Assembly: GCF_013170845.1 (NCBI RefSeq)
Contig: NZ_CP033367.1
Coordinates: 6,387,001-6,451,000, forward strand
Source of the DNA: Mesorhizobium loti R88b
Lineage (GTDB): Bacteria; Pseudomonadota; Alphaproteobacteria; Rhizobiales; Rhizobiaceae
Length of the DNA: 64,000 nucleotides
Direction of reading: 5' to 3'
Shown here: in pieces, positions 50,323 to 59,105 of the stretch
Layout: each line of letters opens with the position of its first letter
Numbering within the stretch: position 1 is the stretch's first letter
Translations under genes and position numbers: made by a program
Notes under the pieces: generated by a model
The model's input: the letters and a program-made list of their open reading frames with translations, nothing else
What the model was told of the DNA's origin: nothing
Database searches by the model: none

Positions 50323-51950
50323 GACACTGCCCTGCTTTCTTTCGAACTGGCGATGAGGTCGGCGGCCTTCTCGGCGATCATGATCACTGCCGCATTGATG
50401 TTTCCGCAGACCAGGTCGGGCATGACGGAAGCGTCCACCACTCTGAGACCCTGGACGCCGCGAACGCGCAATTGCGGGTCGACGACCGAGGCTTCATCGG
50501 CCCCCATCCGGCAGGTCCCGGCCGGATGATGCACGGTGATCGAGGTCTTGCGGATATGCTCGTCGATCTCGTCGTCGCTCTGGCATTTCGGGCCGGGAAA
50601 GAACTCGGCCTCGATGAAGGGCTGCATGGAGGGCTGCGCCGCGAGATCGCGCGCGACCCGGAAGCCCGCCCGCAGCGACTCCCAATCCTTCGGCGAGGCC
50701 AGGAAATTCTGGTGGATCAGGGGCGCCGCGGAGGGATCGGCGGATGCCAATTTCACGGCTCCGCGGCTTTCAGGCTGTGTCGCCACGATGCGCGTTGCGA
50801 AGCCGTCCGCAAAAGGCGCCTTGAACGGCTTGAAATAGGGCCATGCCGCGAGCGGAGCCGCCGTGAAGAGCAATTGCACGTCAGGCAACGGCCGCGCCGG
50901 GCCGCTCTTCAGGAAAGCAACAACACCGCCGGGCACATCGCCGGAAAAACCGCGTCCGGTGAGGTAGGTCTTGACGAAGTCCAACCCGATCCGGTCGGCA
51001 CGCATGTTGCGCAGGAACGGGCCGCCCGGAGCCCGGCGCCGGTACATGAGGATGACCGAGACGTGATCCTGCAGGTTCTTGCCGACCGCGGGCAGGTTGA
51101 CCCGCGTCTGGATACCGTGGGCGGCAAGCTCATCCTGCGCGCCTATGCCCGACAGCATCATGAGTTGGGGCGTGTTGATGACGCCGCCGGAGAGCAACAC
51201 TTCCTTGCGGGCGAGAACCGTGCGTTCGGCTCCGCGATGGTTGATGGTGACGCCGGTGGCGCGCGCGCCCTCCAGCACGATCCTGGTCGCGCTCGCTTCC
51301 GTCAGAACGGTCAGGTTGGGCCGCTTCAGCGCCGGTCGCAGATAGGCTGTCGCGGTCGAAGAACGCCGGCCTTTTGAAATCGTCATCTGAAGGCGGCCGA
51401 ACCCTTCCTGCCGCTCGCCATTATAATCTTTCGTCTGGTCGTAACCGGCGTCAACGCTGGCTTGTGCAAAGGCTTCGATCAGCGTGTCCTTGTAGCGGCA
51501 GAACTGGGTGCTGACCGGACCCTTGCCGCCACGATACTGGTTCTCGCCGCCTTCCCAGCTTTCTTGCTTGCGGAAATAGGGCAGCACTTTGTCATAGGAC
51601 CAATCGCTGAGCCCCGTGGCTGCCCAACGATCGTAGTCACCGCGATTGCCCCGCACATAGGCCATGGCGTTGGTGGACGATGATCCGCCGATAACCTTGC
51701 CGCGCGCGCATTCGACCCGGCGTCCGCCGACATTGTCTTCCGGCTCGCAGAAATACATCCAGTCATGGCGCCGCTCGGTCAGGATCTTGCCCCAGCCAAG
51801 TGGTATATGGATCATGGGATCGCGGTCCCAGCCACCGGCTTCCAGCAACAACACCGAACATTTCGGGTCGGCGCTCAGCCGGTTGGCGAGCACGCAACCG
51901 GCCGATCCGGCTCCAACGATGATGTAATCGTAACTTTCCGCGTGCGGCAT
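50319..51950 (-). CDS. padh1: 4-Pyridoxate dehydrogenase, GMC oxidoreductase family
   Basis: 543 residues of the GMC flavoprotein family. The FAD motif is [20 protein letters not shown] near residue 7, GMC signatures are [19 protein letters not shown] and [17 protein letters not shown], and the catalytic His region is [12 protein letters not shown]. It oxidises 4-pyridoxic acid to the 5-formyl compound, and the M. loti enzyme is membrane-associated. The ATG at 51950 begins MPHAESYDY; the frame is open further upstream without homology. It is coupled to the next dehydrogenase. Confidence 0.92.
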   Translation of the reverse strand: MPHAESYDYIIVGAGSAGCVLANRLSADPKCSVLLLEAGGWDRDPMIHIPLGWGKILTERRHDWMYFCEPEDNVGGRRVECARGKVIGGSSSTNAMAYVRGNRGDYDRWAATGLSDWSYDKVLPYFRKQESWEGGENQYRGGKGPVSTQFCRYKDTLIEAFAQASVDAGYDQTKDYNGERQEGFGRLQMTISKGRRSSTATAYLRPALKRPNLTVLTEASATRIVLEGARATGVTINHRGAERTVLARKEVLLSGGVINTPQLMMLSGIGAQDELAAHGIQTRVNLPAVGKNLQDHVSVILMYRRRAPGGPFLRNMRADRIGLDFVKTYLTGRGFSGDVPGGVVAFLKSGPARPLPDVQLLFTAAPLAAWPYFKPFKAPFADGFATRIVATQPESRGAVKLASADPSAAPLIHQNFLASPKDWESLRAGFRVARDLAAQPSMQPFIEAEFFPGPKCQSDDEIDEHIRKTSITVHHPAGTCRMGADEASVVDPQLRVRGVQGLRVVDASVMPDLVCGNINAAVIMIAEKAADLIASSKESRAVS

Positions 51951-51977
51951 GGTTCTACTGCTTTCGCCTGACACTCT

Positions 51978-52005
51978 GGCCCCGCAAAATTTGAGGACCG
52001 GGGCC
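51978..52005 (-). other. GC-rich stem-loop between the decarboxylase and 4-pyridoxate dehydrogenase genes
   Basis: Arms GGCCCCG (51978-51984) and CGGGGCC (51999-52005) with a 14-base loop lie in the 110-base gap between two co-directional B6 genes. It may stabilise the mRNA or attenuate transcription; there is no T tract. Confidence 0.4.
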
Positions 52006-52060
52006 GGATACCTTGGCAGGGACCGAGCCCTTTCCAAGGATGTTCAAAGACGCACTGGCG

Positions 52061-52783
52061 CTAGGCCAGGCCCTTTTCCCTGAGGCGCTGCGACCAGTGA
52101 TCCCATCCACGGTCGATCTGGGCACCGACGAGATTTCCTGCAGCCTTGATTTCGCCAGGCGACAGATACTTGATGTTGCCGATCCGCAGGCCGGCGGTCT
52201 GCGCCGCCGCCTCCTGTTCAAGATAGAATGCCCGGAACACCACCTGCCGGACAGAAGTGCCTACATTGACGACGCCGTGCCGCGCCATGAGCACGACGGG
52301 ATAGGTCCCGAGGCTTTCAGCGATGTCCGCACAGACGCTCCGGCTGCCGCCAAAGAGATCGGTCTCGTCTCCCTGCTTGTCGCGTATTTCGTAGACTGGG
52401 ACGGCGTCGCCGAGGAAAGCCCCCATATGGGTCACAGGCCGTAGCGGCTGGTCGGTGAAGCAGTAAGGCAGGACAGCCGGAGAATGGCTGTGGAGCACGC
52501 ACTGGACGTCAGGCCGTGCCTTGTAGATTTCGCTGTGGATATAGCGCTCCAGGTAAGACGGCCGGTTGTCCGAGGTTTCTCCGTCGAGGTTGAAACGCTG
52601 CATGTCGCCGGCCGTTATCAGGCTCGGAGCAAGCTTCTGCGCCAGGAAGAAGCTTTCGGGATCCTCGGGGTCACGGGCGCTGATGTGCCCAAACGTATCC
52701 AGGATACCTTCGTTCAGAAGGATCTTCGTTGCCGTGACGAGCTCCTCGAAGACCTGCTGACGCGCTGGGCTGTTGTCTGTCAT
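52061..52783 (-). CDS. 3-Hydroxy-2-methylpyridine-4,5-dicarboxylate 4-decarboxylase
   Basis: 240 residues of the class II aldolase/adducin fold. It removes the 4-carboxylate to give 3-hydroxy-2-methylpyridine-5-carboxylate. The metal ligands appear in VLHSHSPAV and in ARHGVVNVG, and the acid/phosphate-type loop in [12 protein letters not shown]. It matches the structurally known M. loti decarboxylase. The ATG at 52783, with GGGAG upstream, was taken over an in-frame TTG two codons earlier. Confidence 0.94.
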   Translation of the reverse strand: MTDNSPARQQVFEELVTATKILLNEGILDTFGHISARDPEDPESFFLAQKLAPSLITAGDMQRFNLDGETSDNRPSYLERYIHSEIYKARPDVQCVLHSHSPAVLPYCFTDQPLRPVTHMGAFLGDAVPVYEIRDKQGDETDLFGGSRSVCADIAESLGTYPVVLMARHGVVNVGTSVRQVVFRAFYLEQEAAAQTAGLRIGNIKYLSPGEIKAAGNLVGAQIDRGWDHWSQRLREKGLA

Positions 52784-52854
52784 TTCCAAATTCTCCCATT
52801 ACGGTGATGGCGGCCATTCTTGTTGTTGTTATCGGTCGCCAGTGCCCGCGGATT

Positions 52855-53313
52855 TCACTTGTTTTCGTAGATGCCGACGATCCGGTTCTGCTCGATGATG
52901 TTGCCGGCATATTTCTGCAGGAACTCCTCCCGGGTGGGCGTATCTTCGACCTTGGTGTCCAGGGCATAAACCCAGAAGTAGTAGTGATGTTCTCCATGGC
53001 CAGCGGGCGGCTGCGGCCCGTAATACTGCTTGTGGCCGGCACCGTTGGGACCGACGCGGAACTTCTCCTGCGCGTCCGAAAGGTCGGTGGCCGAGGGATC
53101 GATGCCGTAGACGACCCAATGCGTGAAACCGTTGGCGAGCGGCGCGTCCGGATCGTGGCAGATGACCGCGAGTTCTTTGGTGCCGGCCGGGACGCCACTG
53201 ACCTTAAGCCTTGGCAGTACGTTGCCCTTGTCGCCCGCGTGTTCGTCGCGCAATTTCCCCAGCGGCTGGAAGTCCACTGAGGTAATCTTGAGGTCCTTGA
53301 TATTCAGGGGCAT
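52855..53313 (-). CDS. YbhB/YbcL (PEBP/Raf kinase inhibitor-like) family protein
   Basis: 152 residues of the bacterial PEBP-like family: VSGVPAGTKELAVICHDPDAP, the ligand-site HWVVYGI and YYGPQPPAGHGEHHYYFWVYALD. No signal peptide is visible, so it is probably cytosolic. The family binds small anions and phospholipid head groups and has no catalytic role in known B6 degradation. It lies between the decarboxylase and the DUF1185 gene in the same strand, so a helper role (ligand binding or unstable intermediate handling) is possible. Confidence 0.9.
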   Translation of the reverse strand: MPLNIKDLKITSVDFQPLGKLRDEHAGDKGNVLPRLKVSGVPAGTKELAVICHDPDAPLANGFTHWVVYGIDPSATDLSDAQEKFRVGPNGAGHKQYYGPQPPAGHGEHHYYFWVYALDTKVEDTPTREEFLQKYAGNIIEQNRIVGIYENK

Positions 53314-53343
53314 GAAATTCGTCCTTCAGAAATTTCGATCGAA

Positions 53344-53937
53344 CTAGATAGCTGCGGCCTTGAGGTCGGCGACGGATTTGCCCCCGACGCGCTGATGCAC
53401 GCGCGGACCCGATGCGACGGCGACGCAGATCAAAAGCTCGTCCGGGCGCGGGGCATCCGGCACGGAAAAGGTGACGGCATCATAGTGGGAACGGATGTAG
53501 AGCTCGTCCTTGTGGGCAAGCGGGATATCGATGATGGTGCCGGCGACCGCAACCTTGCTGACCGACGAGATCCAGGCCTTGCCGCCGCCCACCTGCTGGC
53601 GCAGCGGGTCTCCGAACACCGTGGTGATGCAAGCGACGACATGCTCCTGTTCGCCTGACGTACCCGCGATGCCGCCCTTGCCATAGCTTTCGACCGGCCT
53701 GTTGCCGAGCAGCGCCACGGCGCGCTCGCCAAGCGCATGACCAATGGCCGAACTCGGAGCCGTCAGCTCGGACAGTTCGGCGACGAACTTTCCGGCGAAG
53801 GGATTGCGTATGACAACGCCTGTCGCGACCTTGATGAGGGTCTCGCCAGGTGTGCCGCCGTCATGCCGGCTTTCCTGGACCGAGGAATACCATCCCCTGA
53901 CATCGTAATCGCGTTCGACTTCACTGGAATAACTCAT
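53344..53937 (-). CDS. DUF1185 / amino acid synthesis family protein
   Basis: 197 residues recognised as the DUF1185 'amino acid synthesis' family from GVVIRNPFAGKFVAELSEL, YGKGGIAGTSGEQEHV and GKAWISSVSKVAVAGT, with DAPRPDELLICVAVASGPR near the end. Biochemical function is unassigned. The start has CAGGAG upstream. It lies just downstream of the ring-opening oxygenase in the operon, where a role with the acyclic product or an isomerisation could be imagined, but this is inference. Confidence 0.87.
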   Translation of the reverse strand: MSYSSEVERDYDVRGWYSSVQESRHDGGTPGETLIKVATGVVIRNPFAGKFVAELSELTAPSSAIGHALGERAVALLGNRPVESYGKGGIAGTSGEQEHVVACITTVFGDPLRQQVGGGKAWISSVSKVAVAGTIIDIPLAHKDELYIRSHYDAVTFSVPDAPRPDELLICVAVASGPRVHQRVGGKSVADLKAAAI

Positions 53938-54006
53938 CTCAATCTCCTGAAAGGAGCGCGCTGTTCTCGCGCGCGCCGATTAATTCGTTGACCGGCCTGT
54001 CCGGCG

Positions 54007-55146
54007 CTACTGCGGCCATGAGAAGACACGGCGCAGCGGATCGTAGCGGGCAGCTTCCAGTGCCGCCGGCGTGAACATGTTTCCCTTCGAAAGCGAGCGG
54101 TTCGCCGCGTAGTCGCCAGACAGGGCCTGGCAGCGATCGGTGATCGGGCGAATGCGCTTTTCCCACCCGACCAGCGCATCTTCGACCGAAGCGCCTTCCT
54201 CCAGATCCTGCGACAGGCTGAAGGCGTTGACCATCGCGCAACCGGCGCCCTGGGCAAGTGCCGGGCACATCGCATGCGCGGCATCGCCCACAAGGGCGAC
54301 CTTGCCTCTTGTCCAGCTATCCAGCTTGGTCGTTTCGTACTTGTCGTAGCGGGCGGTTTTCAGCTTGGCCGCCTCGATCAGGCATGGCTCCAGGAACGGA
54401 AACATCTCGACCCAGACTTCGAGATCGATCGGAACGGCGGATCCTCGGGGATCAGCGGCCGGAGCCATCAAACCCAGATAGAGCTCATTCTCATTGCAGG
54501 GCGAGTAGAGAATGCGCTGCACACGCGGCCAGAAGTTCCACATGTCGATGGTGTTGTCCCATTCGCCATGACCAAGATCCTTCTTCATGCGCGGGACGAT
54601 CAGCCGGATGAGACCATCTTTCGAAACCCAGCGATCCTGTTTGAAGCCGATGGAATCCCTGACCTTGGAGCCAACGCCATCGGCGCCGACGATCAAGTCG
54701 GCTTCGAGAACCTCGCCGCTGTTAAGCGTCAGGCGGCCTTCCGGATCGGCGGCGACCGCTTCGGAATTGACGCTTATGTCGACACCCACGGCACGGGCCC
54801 GATTGACCAGGGCATCGTGCAGATGGCTGCGAGTCATGATGCGCCAGGGGAGCCCGTTGAACGTCTCTTTGGAAACCGACTTGTTGTGCATCCAGGTCTC
54901 GTAGGTCGGAGGCGTGTGCGAGCCCTGGAGAACCTCGTCCAAAGCGCCCAGCCCTTCGAGCACGCGAAGACCATTGTGCCAGAGATAGATGCCTGCGCCG
55001 AATGCCCGCAGCTCGGAGCTCTTTTCGTGCAGCCTGACATCCCAACCATTCTGCCTCAGAGCGATGGCGGCCGTCAGGCCGGCAAAGCCGCCGCCGGCAA
55101 CCTCGGCACGACGCGTCTTGCCCGGGACTTTGTTTAAATTGGACAT
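54007..55146 (-). CDS. 2-Methyl-3-hydroxypyridine-5-carboxylate oxygenase (ring-opening)
   Basis: 379 residues, an aromatic-hydroxylase-type flavoprotein that inserts both oxygen atoms and opens the pyridine ring to E-2-(acetamidomethylene)succinate. FAD motif AGGGFAGLTAAIAL near residue 17, the DG-type motif LIVGADGVGSKVR, and the GD motif VALVGDAAHAMCPALAQGAG. It matches the M. loti MHPCO of known structure. The gene lies 43 bases after the hydrolase gene that acts on its product. Confidence 0.95.
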   Translation of the reverse strand: MSNLNKVPGKTRRAEVAGGGFAGLTAAIALRQNGWDVRLHEKSSELRAFGAGIYLWHNGLRVLEGLGALDEVLQGSHTPPTYETWMHNKSVSKETFNGLPWRIMTRSHLHDALVNRARAVGVDISVNSEAVAADPEGRLTLNSGEVLEADLIVGADGVGSKVRDSIGFKQDRWVSKDGLIRLIVPRMKKDLGHGEWDNTIDMWNFWPRVQRILYSPCNENELYLGLMAPAADPRGSAVPIDLEVWVEMFPFLEPCLIEAAKLKTARYDKYETTKLDSWTRGKVALVGDAAHAMCPALAQGAGCAMVNAFSLSQDLEEGASVEDALVGWEKRIRPITDRCQALSGDYAANRSLSKGNMFTPAALEAARYDPLRRVFSWPQ

Positions 55147-55189
55147 TCTCTGGATCCTGCTGCGTACAAGAAGGCGGCCCGTGTGGCCG

Positions 55190-56026
55190 TCAGGCGTCTA
55201 TGAAGTTGGTGATGGCTTTCAGCGTGATCTCGGGAGAGACCTCGTTGACGTAATGGTCAGCACCCGGAACGACGACGACCGGCAGATCCGGTCGCAACTG
55301 GCTTGTCATGGCCAGCGCCGCCGCTGACACCAATTTGCTCGTTTCGCCCCGGACGATGAGGACGGGCTTCGTCACGTCCCGGTAAGCAGGCACCAGGTCC
55401 GCTCGCAGGCCTTTGGCGGTCTGGGCCATGGCCGCAGGCGAGGCCAATGGACGCAATCCGCCATCGACCGACTGATAGCCGCTCTGAGCCCTGATCTTGA
55501 TGGCGTCGACGGGAATGTTCGGATAGCGGCCGGCGAGGTATGCTTCGACGGCCTTTACATTCTCGAAGAGCTGGCTGCCTGCATTCACGCGCGCTTCCAA
55601 CGCATCCAACGCTTCAGTCTCGATGTAAGGCGTAAAGTCGATGGCGACGACCGACCGCACCAGATCCGGGTATTTCGCCGCTGCCGTGACGGAATTTCGC
55701 GCACCGAGCGAATGCCCGACGAGGATTGCAGGGCCTCGATCGAGCGTGCGTATCAGGCCGGCGATGTCGTCCGCGTAGTCATTCGCCTCGTAGCCGGTAT
55801 CCGGCTTGTCGCTGCGGCCATGCCCCCTCTGGTCAACCGCTATGGTCGTAAACCGATCCGACAGCCGAGCCATCAACGGCGTGAAGACGGCGGAGTTGGA
55901 GGTGATGCCGTGGAAGAACAGCATCAGCGGGCCGTTGCCCGTCTCGCGCACGTTCAAAGTGATGCGGTCAATGTCGACGCGGTGCGAGATGAAGTGGTCG
56001 GAAGGTGTGTCCGCCGCCATGTCCAT
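55190..56026 (-). CDS. E-2-(acetamidomethylene)succinate hydrolase
   Basis: 278 residues, alpha/beta hydrolase fold. It hydrolyses the ring-opened product to succinic semialdehyde, acetate, ammonia and CO2, the last step of B6 degradation. Oxyanion motif FFHGITSN, nucleophile elbow VGHSLGAR and catalytic His in GADHYVNE. The ATG at 56026 has GGAGG at eight bases. It is the first gene of the minus-strand B6 run and is divergent from the GntR regulator. Confidence 0.94.
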   Translation of the reverse strand: MDMAADTPSDHFISHRVDIDRITLNVRETGNGPLMLFFHGITSNSAVFTPLMARLSDRFTTIAVDQRGHGRSDKPDTGYEANDYADDIAGLIRTLDRGPAILVGHSLGARNSVTAAAKYPDLVRSVVAIDFTPYIETEALDALEARVNAGSQLFENVKAVEAYLAGRYPNIPVDAIKIRAQSGYQSVDGGLRPLASPAAMAQTAKGLRADLVPAYRDVTKPVLIVRGETSKLVSAAALAMTSQLRPDLPVVVVPGADHYVNEVSPEITLKAITNFIDA

Positions 56027-56092
56027 GATCCTCGCCTCCGCTGCCCGTCTCCAGCAAAAGGATCATATCAGCCGGGGGGCCGTCAAGCGGAT

Positions 56093-56148
56093 TGTCTGAC
56101 ATTCTTGCAATCTTCGGATTTGACAATCTGGCTATCCTGCTGTCAAAT
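56093..56148. promoter_or_regulatory. GntR operator candidates at the head of the B6 regulon
   Basis: ATTTGACA (56118-56125) and TGTCAAAT (56141-56148) form a perfect 8-base inverted repeat with a 15-base spacer. A compact dyad TGTC-T-GACA lies at 56093-56101 and shares the same TGTC/GACA half-site. All are in the gap between the hydrolase gene (start 56026) and gntR (start 56209). Confidence 0.65.
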
Positions 56149-56208
56149 TTCCACAGCGTGGCGTATGATGTTTCACATTGCGACCCAAAGGCCCAAGAGG
56201 CGTTACCG

Positions 56209-56880
56209 ATGCCCCCAGATTTGAATTTGCGAATTTCGCCACGGACCGTGCAACGGGAGACCGTCGACAAGTTACGGCTCGCCATCTTCTCCGGATTGTT
56301 CCAGCCGGGAAGCCGCCTGATCGAAAGTCAGCTGTGCACGCAGCTCGGCATTAGCCGCCCCTCGCTGAGGGAGGCTTTGCGCAGTCTTGAAGCCGAGCGC
56401 CTGATCGAGATCGTGCCCAACCGCGGACCGTCGATACCGGCGCTTTCCTGGGAGGTGGCAACCGCCATCTACGAGGTTCGAGAGCTGCTGGAAGTCGAGG
56501 CAGCGGGACGATGCGCGCTGAGAATTTCGCCTGAGCAGCTGCGTGAGCTTGAGAAATCTCTTTCCGCGTTCGAAGAGGCGGCATCCAGCAATGACAGCCT
56601 GGCGCAGGTCATGACCGCCGCGGACTTCTATTCGATCATACTCGCCAATTGCGGGAATCCGATCCTGGAGGAGGTCCATCGCGGTCTGGTGGCTAGGATA
56701 AGCTTCTTTCGAGGGCGATCGATGTCCCTGGAAGGCAGGGCGCAAAGCAGCCTGGCGGAGATGAGAGAGATATTCGAATCCATCGCCGCCGGCGACGAGA
56801 AAGCCGCCCGCAAAGCCTCGAAACAGCACGTCTTGAGGGCGAAAGCGGCAGCCAAGATTTCCATGGACCACGGAATTTGA
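56209..56880 (+). CDS. GntR-family (FadR/FCD-type) regulator of vitamin B6 catabolism
   Basis: 223 residues. The winged helix spans residues about 10-75 (TVDKLRLAIFSGLFQPGSRLIESQLCTQLGISRPSLREALRSLEAE) and is followed by an FCD effector domain with a truncated ligand site. The ATG at 56209 has AGAGG at eight bases; an upstream ATG at 56092 lies inside the operator region. It stands between the two arms of the B6 regulon, divergent from the catabolic operon and upstream of pyridoxine oxidase. It is likely a repressor relieved by a B6 intermediate. Confidence 0.9.
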   Translation: MPPDLNLRISPRTVQRETVDKLRLAIFSGLFQPGSRLIESQLCTQLGISRPSLREALRSLEAERLIEIVPNRGPSIPALSWEVATAIYEVRELLEVEAAGRCALRISPEQLRELEKSLSAFEEAASSNDSLAQVMTAADFYSIILANCGNPILEEVHRGLVARISFFRGRSMSLEGRAQSSLAEMREIFESIAAGDEKAARKASKQHVLRAKAAAKISMDHGI

Positions 56881-58421
56881 GTTCTCCGAATTGCGATATC
56901 GTCATCGTCGGTGGCGGCTCGGCCGGGACGTTGCTTGCCGCGCGACTGAGTGAAGCGCCGGACAGACGCGTTCTGCTGATCGAGGCAGGCGAAGAGGCGA
57001 GCGACCCCGACATCTGGAACCCCGCCGCCTGGCCATCGCTTCAGGGCCGCAGCTACGACTGGGACTATCGCACGGAGCCGCAAGCCGGCACAGCGGGCCG
57101 GGTGCATCATTGGGCACGCGGGCGGCTGATCGGCGGCTCGAGTTGCCTGCACGCGATGGGCTATATGCGTGGCCATCCCGCCGATTTCCAGGCCTGGGTC
57201 GATGCGACGGGGGATCGCCGATGGAGCTGGGATGAACTGCTGCCCGTTTTCCAGTCCATCGAAAATCACCCGCTTGGCGGCGACGGCATTCATGGCAAAA
57301 GCGGGCCGTTGCCGATCCATTTGCCAGGGGACGAAGTCAGTCCGGTTGCTCGCGCCTTCATCGAGGCAGGCGCATCGTTGGGTCTGCCTCGCCTTGAAGG
57401 CCACAACAGCGGAGAGATGATCGGCGTCACTCCGAACTCCTTGAACATTCGTGACGGGCGGCGGGTCACTGCGGCGGACGCCTGGCTTACCGGGATAGTT
57501 CGAAGCCGCAAGAACCTGACAATCCTTACGGGGTCCCGGGTAAGCCGGCTCAACCTGGGAGCCAATCAGGTCCGCAGCCTCGAGGTCGTCGGGCAACAGG
57601 GTTCGGCCGAAGTCTTTGCGGATCAAATTATCCTTTGTGCCGGAGCGCTGGAAAGTCCGGCCTTGCTGATGCGCTCGGGCATCGGTCCGCACGATATGCT
57701 CGATGCGGCTGGCGTTGGCTGCCTGATCGACATGCCTGGAATCGGCCGCAACCTTCAGGATCACCTGCTTGGTGCCGGCAACCTCTATGCAGCCCGCAAG
57801 CCGGTGCCGCCGTCGCGCCTCCAACATTCGGAGTCGATGGCCTATATGAGCGCTGACAGCTTCAGCGCTACCGGGCAGCCTGAAATCGTCGTTGGTTGCG
57901 GCGTCGCGCCGATCGTATCCGAAAGCTTCCAGGCGCCTGAAGCCGGCACGGCCTACTCGCTGCTGTTCGGCATCACCCATCCGACGAGCCGCGGCAGCCT
58001 GCGCATAAGCGGGCCTGAGTTCGGCGATCGATTGATCATCGACCCGGCATATCTGCAAACCGGTCGGGACCGCGGGCTGTTTCGCCGGGCCCTCGAGGCA
58101 GCACGAACAATCGGGCATAGCGATGAACTTGCCGGCTGGCGAGAGCGCGAACTCCTGCCAGGCACCCTGAACAGTGCGGCCGAGATGGACGACTTCATCG
58201 CGCGGTCGGTCATCACACACCATCATCCCTGCGGAACTTGCAGGATGGGTAAGGACGCGGATGCCGTCGTCGATGCAGATCTACGATTGAAGGCGCTAGA
58301 CAATCTTTTTGTCGTGGACGCGTCGATTATGCCGAACCTCACCGCGGGACCGATTCATGCTGCGGTGCTTGCGATCGCCGAGACCTTCGCTCGACGGCAC
58401 CGGGAAATCCTACAATCTTGA
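56877..58421 (+). CDS. pno: Pyridoxine 4-oxidase, GMC oxidoreductase family
   Basis: 514 residues. FAD motif CDIVIVGGGSAGTLLAARLS from residue 6, GMC signatures RGRLIGGSSCLHAMGYMRG and LCAGALESPALLMRSG, and the catalytic His region THHHPCGTCRMG. It oxidises pyridoxine to pyridoxal with O2, feeding the pathway. The start is a TTG at 56877 overlapping the gntR stop (TTGA), so translation is coupled. The sequence matches the characterised Mesorhizobium enzyme of known structure, whose N-terminus agrees with this start. Confidence 0.94.
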   Translation: MSSPNCDIVIVGGGSAGTLLAARLSEAPDRRVLLIEAGEEASDPDIWNPAAWPSLQGRSYDWDYRTEPQAGTAGRVHHWARGRLIGGSSCLHAMGYMRGHPADFQAWVDATGDRRWSWDELLPVFQSIENHPLGGDGIHGKSGPLPIHLPGDEVSPVARAFIEAGASLGLPRLEGHNSGEMIGVTPNSLNIRDGRRVTAADAWLTGIVRSRKNLTILTGSRVSRLNLGANQVRSLEVVGQQGSAEVFADQIILCAGALESPALLMRSGIGPHDMLDAAGVGCLIDMPGIGRNLQDHLLGAGNLYAARKPVPPSRLQHSESMAYMSADSFSATGQPEIVVGCGVAPIVSESFQAPEAGTAYSLLFGITHPTSRGSLRISGPEFGDRLIIDPAYLQTGRDRGLFRRALEAARTIGHSDELAGWRERELLPGTLNSAAEMDDFIARSVITHHHPCGTCRMGKDADAVVDADLRLKALDNLFVVDASIMPNLTAGPIHAAVLAIAETFARRHREILQS

Positions 58422-58723
58422 CCCTGTGATTCCAGCGCTGAGGATTGGCCAGTTGGTACCGTTGTCTGGGATCGACACCCACATCGACTTGTTGTTTTCG
58501 TTGTTCTTTTTCGGATTTCAAGCTCGATTTGTAGCACAATAGGTATCACATCCTCGGTGACTTCACGGATATCGCAGTCGTGGCGTCGAAGCGCGGGTTG
58601 TAGCGCAGGTAACGGAGCAGTTTCAGCCCGCCCTAGTCTAGAATACGTCCGCGTCGTCCCCTCACCGAACCAGCGCAAGGCAAGCTGTCCGCAGCGCAGA
58701 AGTCAGAGTGGCCCGGCTTGGGG
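58422..58723. other. Non-coding or decayed stretch
   Basis: After pyridoxine oxidase about 300 bases carry no convincing gene. Short minus-strand frames (for example LKLLRYLRYNPRFDATTAI, ending at a stop near 58550) look like gene debris but do not match a family I can name. The base composition around 58490-58560 is more AT-rich than its surroundings. No intact insertion sequence is visible. Confidence 0.4.
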
Positions 58724-58852
58724 TCAGATGCGATGTCGGAGCGCCTCGACGATTACCGCCATCGCGGGCGAGAGCTGCCGCCTGCTCGGGTAGTAGAGGT
58801 GATAGCCCGGCGGCCTTGCCGCGCGCAGCCGCCAGCCAAGAAGGCAAGGCCC
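58724..58852 (-). pseudogene. C-terminal remnant of a LysR-family regulator gene
   Basis: The minus strand reads PGYHLYYPSRRQLSPAMAV then IVEALRHRI and a TGA at 58726-58724. This is the characteristic C-terminus of many proteobacterial LysR regulators (HLYYPSRRQxSPA...VxALR). The rest of the gene is absent. It is head to head with the truncated cyclophilin-like gene. Confidence 0.65.
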
Positions 58853-58875
58853 CAGCCAGCCATGAGCCCACCGAC

Positions 58876-59085
58876 ATGAAGATAAGGATGACTTTTAACG
58901 GCCGCGCAATGACCGCCACGCTCCACGACAATCCGTCGGCGCGCGACTTCTTCTCCATGCTGCCGCTGGGCCTCAAGATCGAGGACTACGCGCATAACGA
59001 GAAGATCGCCTATCTGCCGCGCAAGCTAACGGAGGAGGGAAGCGGTTCCGTTCGCCAACGAGCAGCCCTATGTTTGATGAGGTAA
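58876..59085 (+). pseudogene. Truncated cyclophilin-like protein gene
   Basis: From an ATG at 58876 the frame reads MKIRMTFNGRAMTATLHDN then PSARDFFSMLPLGLKIEDYA and IAYLPRKLTEEGSGS. This matches the first half of the small bacterial cyclophilin-like (Cyclophil_like2) family. Homology is lost after about residue 57 and the frame ends at residue 69, about half the normal length. It is therefore broken. LysR and cyclophilin-like genes are often neighbours of oxidoreductases, so both fragments may come from one lost locus. Confidence 0.6.
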
Positions 59086-59105
59086 TCGATCAGAAAGCCC
59101 GCGTG

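Noticed and set aside
58541..58640. Possible IS66-type transposase remnant on the minus strand
   Set aside because: A short IREVTEDV-like stretch resembles the IS66 zinc-finger region only superficially; the cysteines are missing and no terminal repeats are seen.
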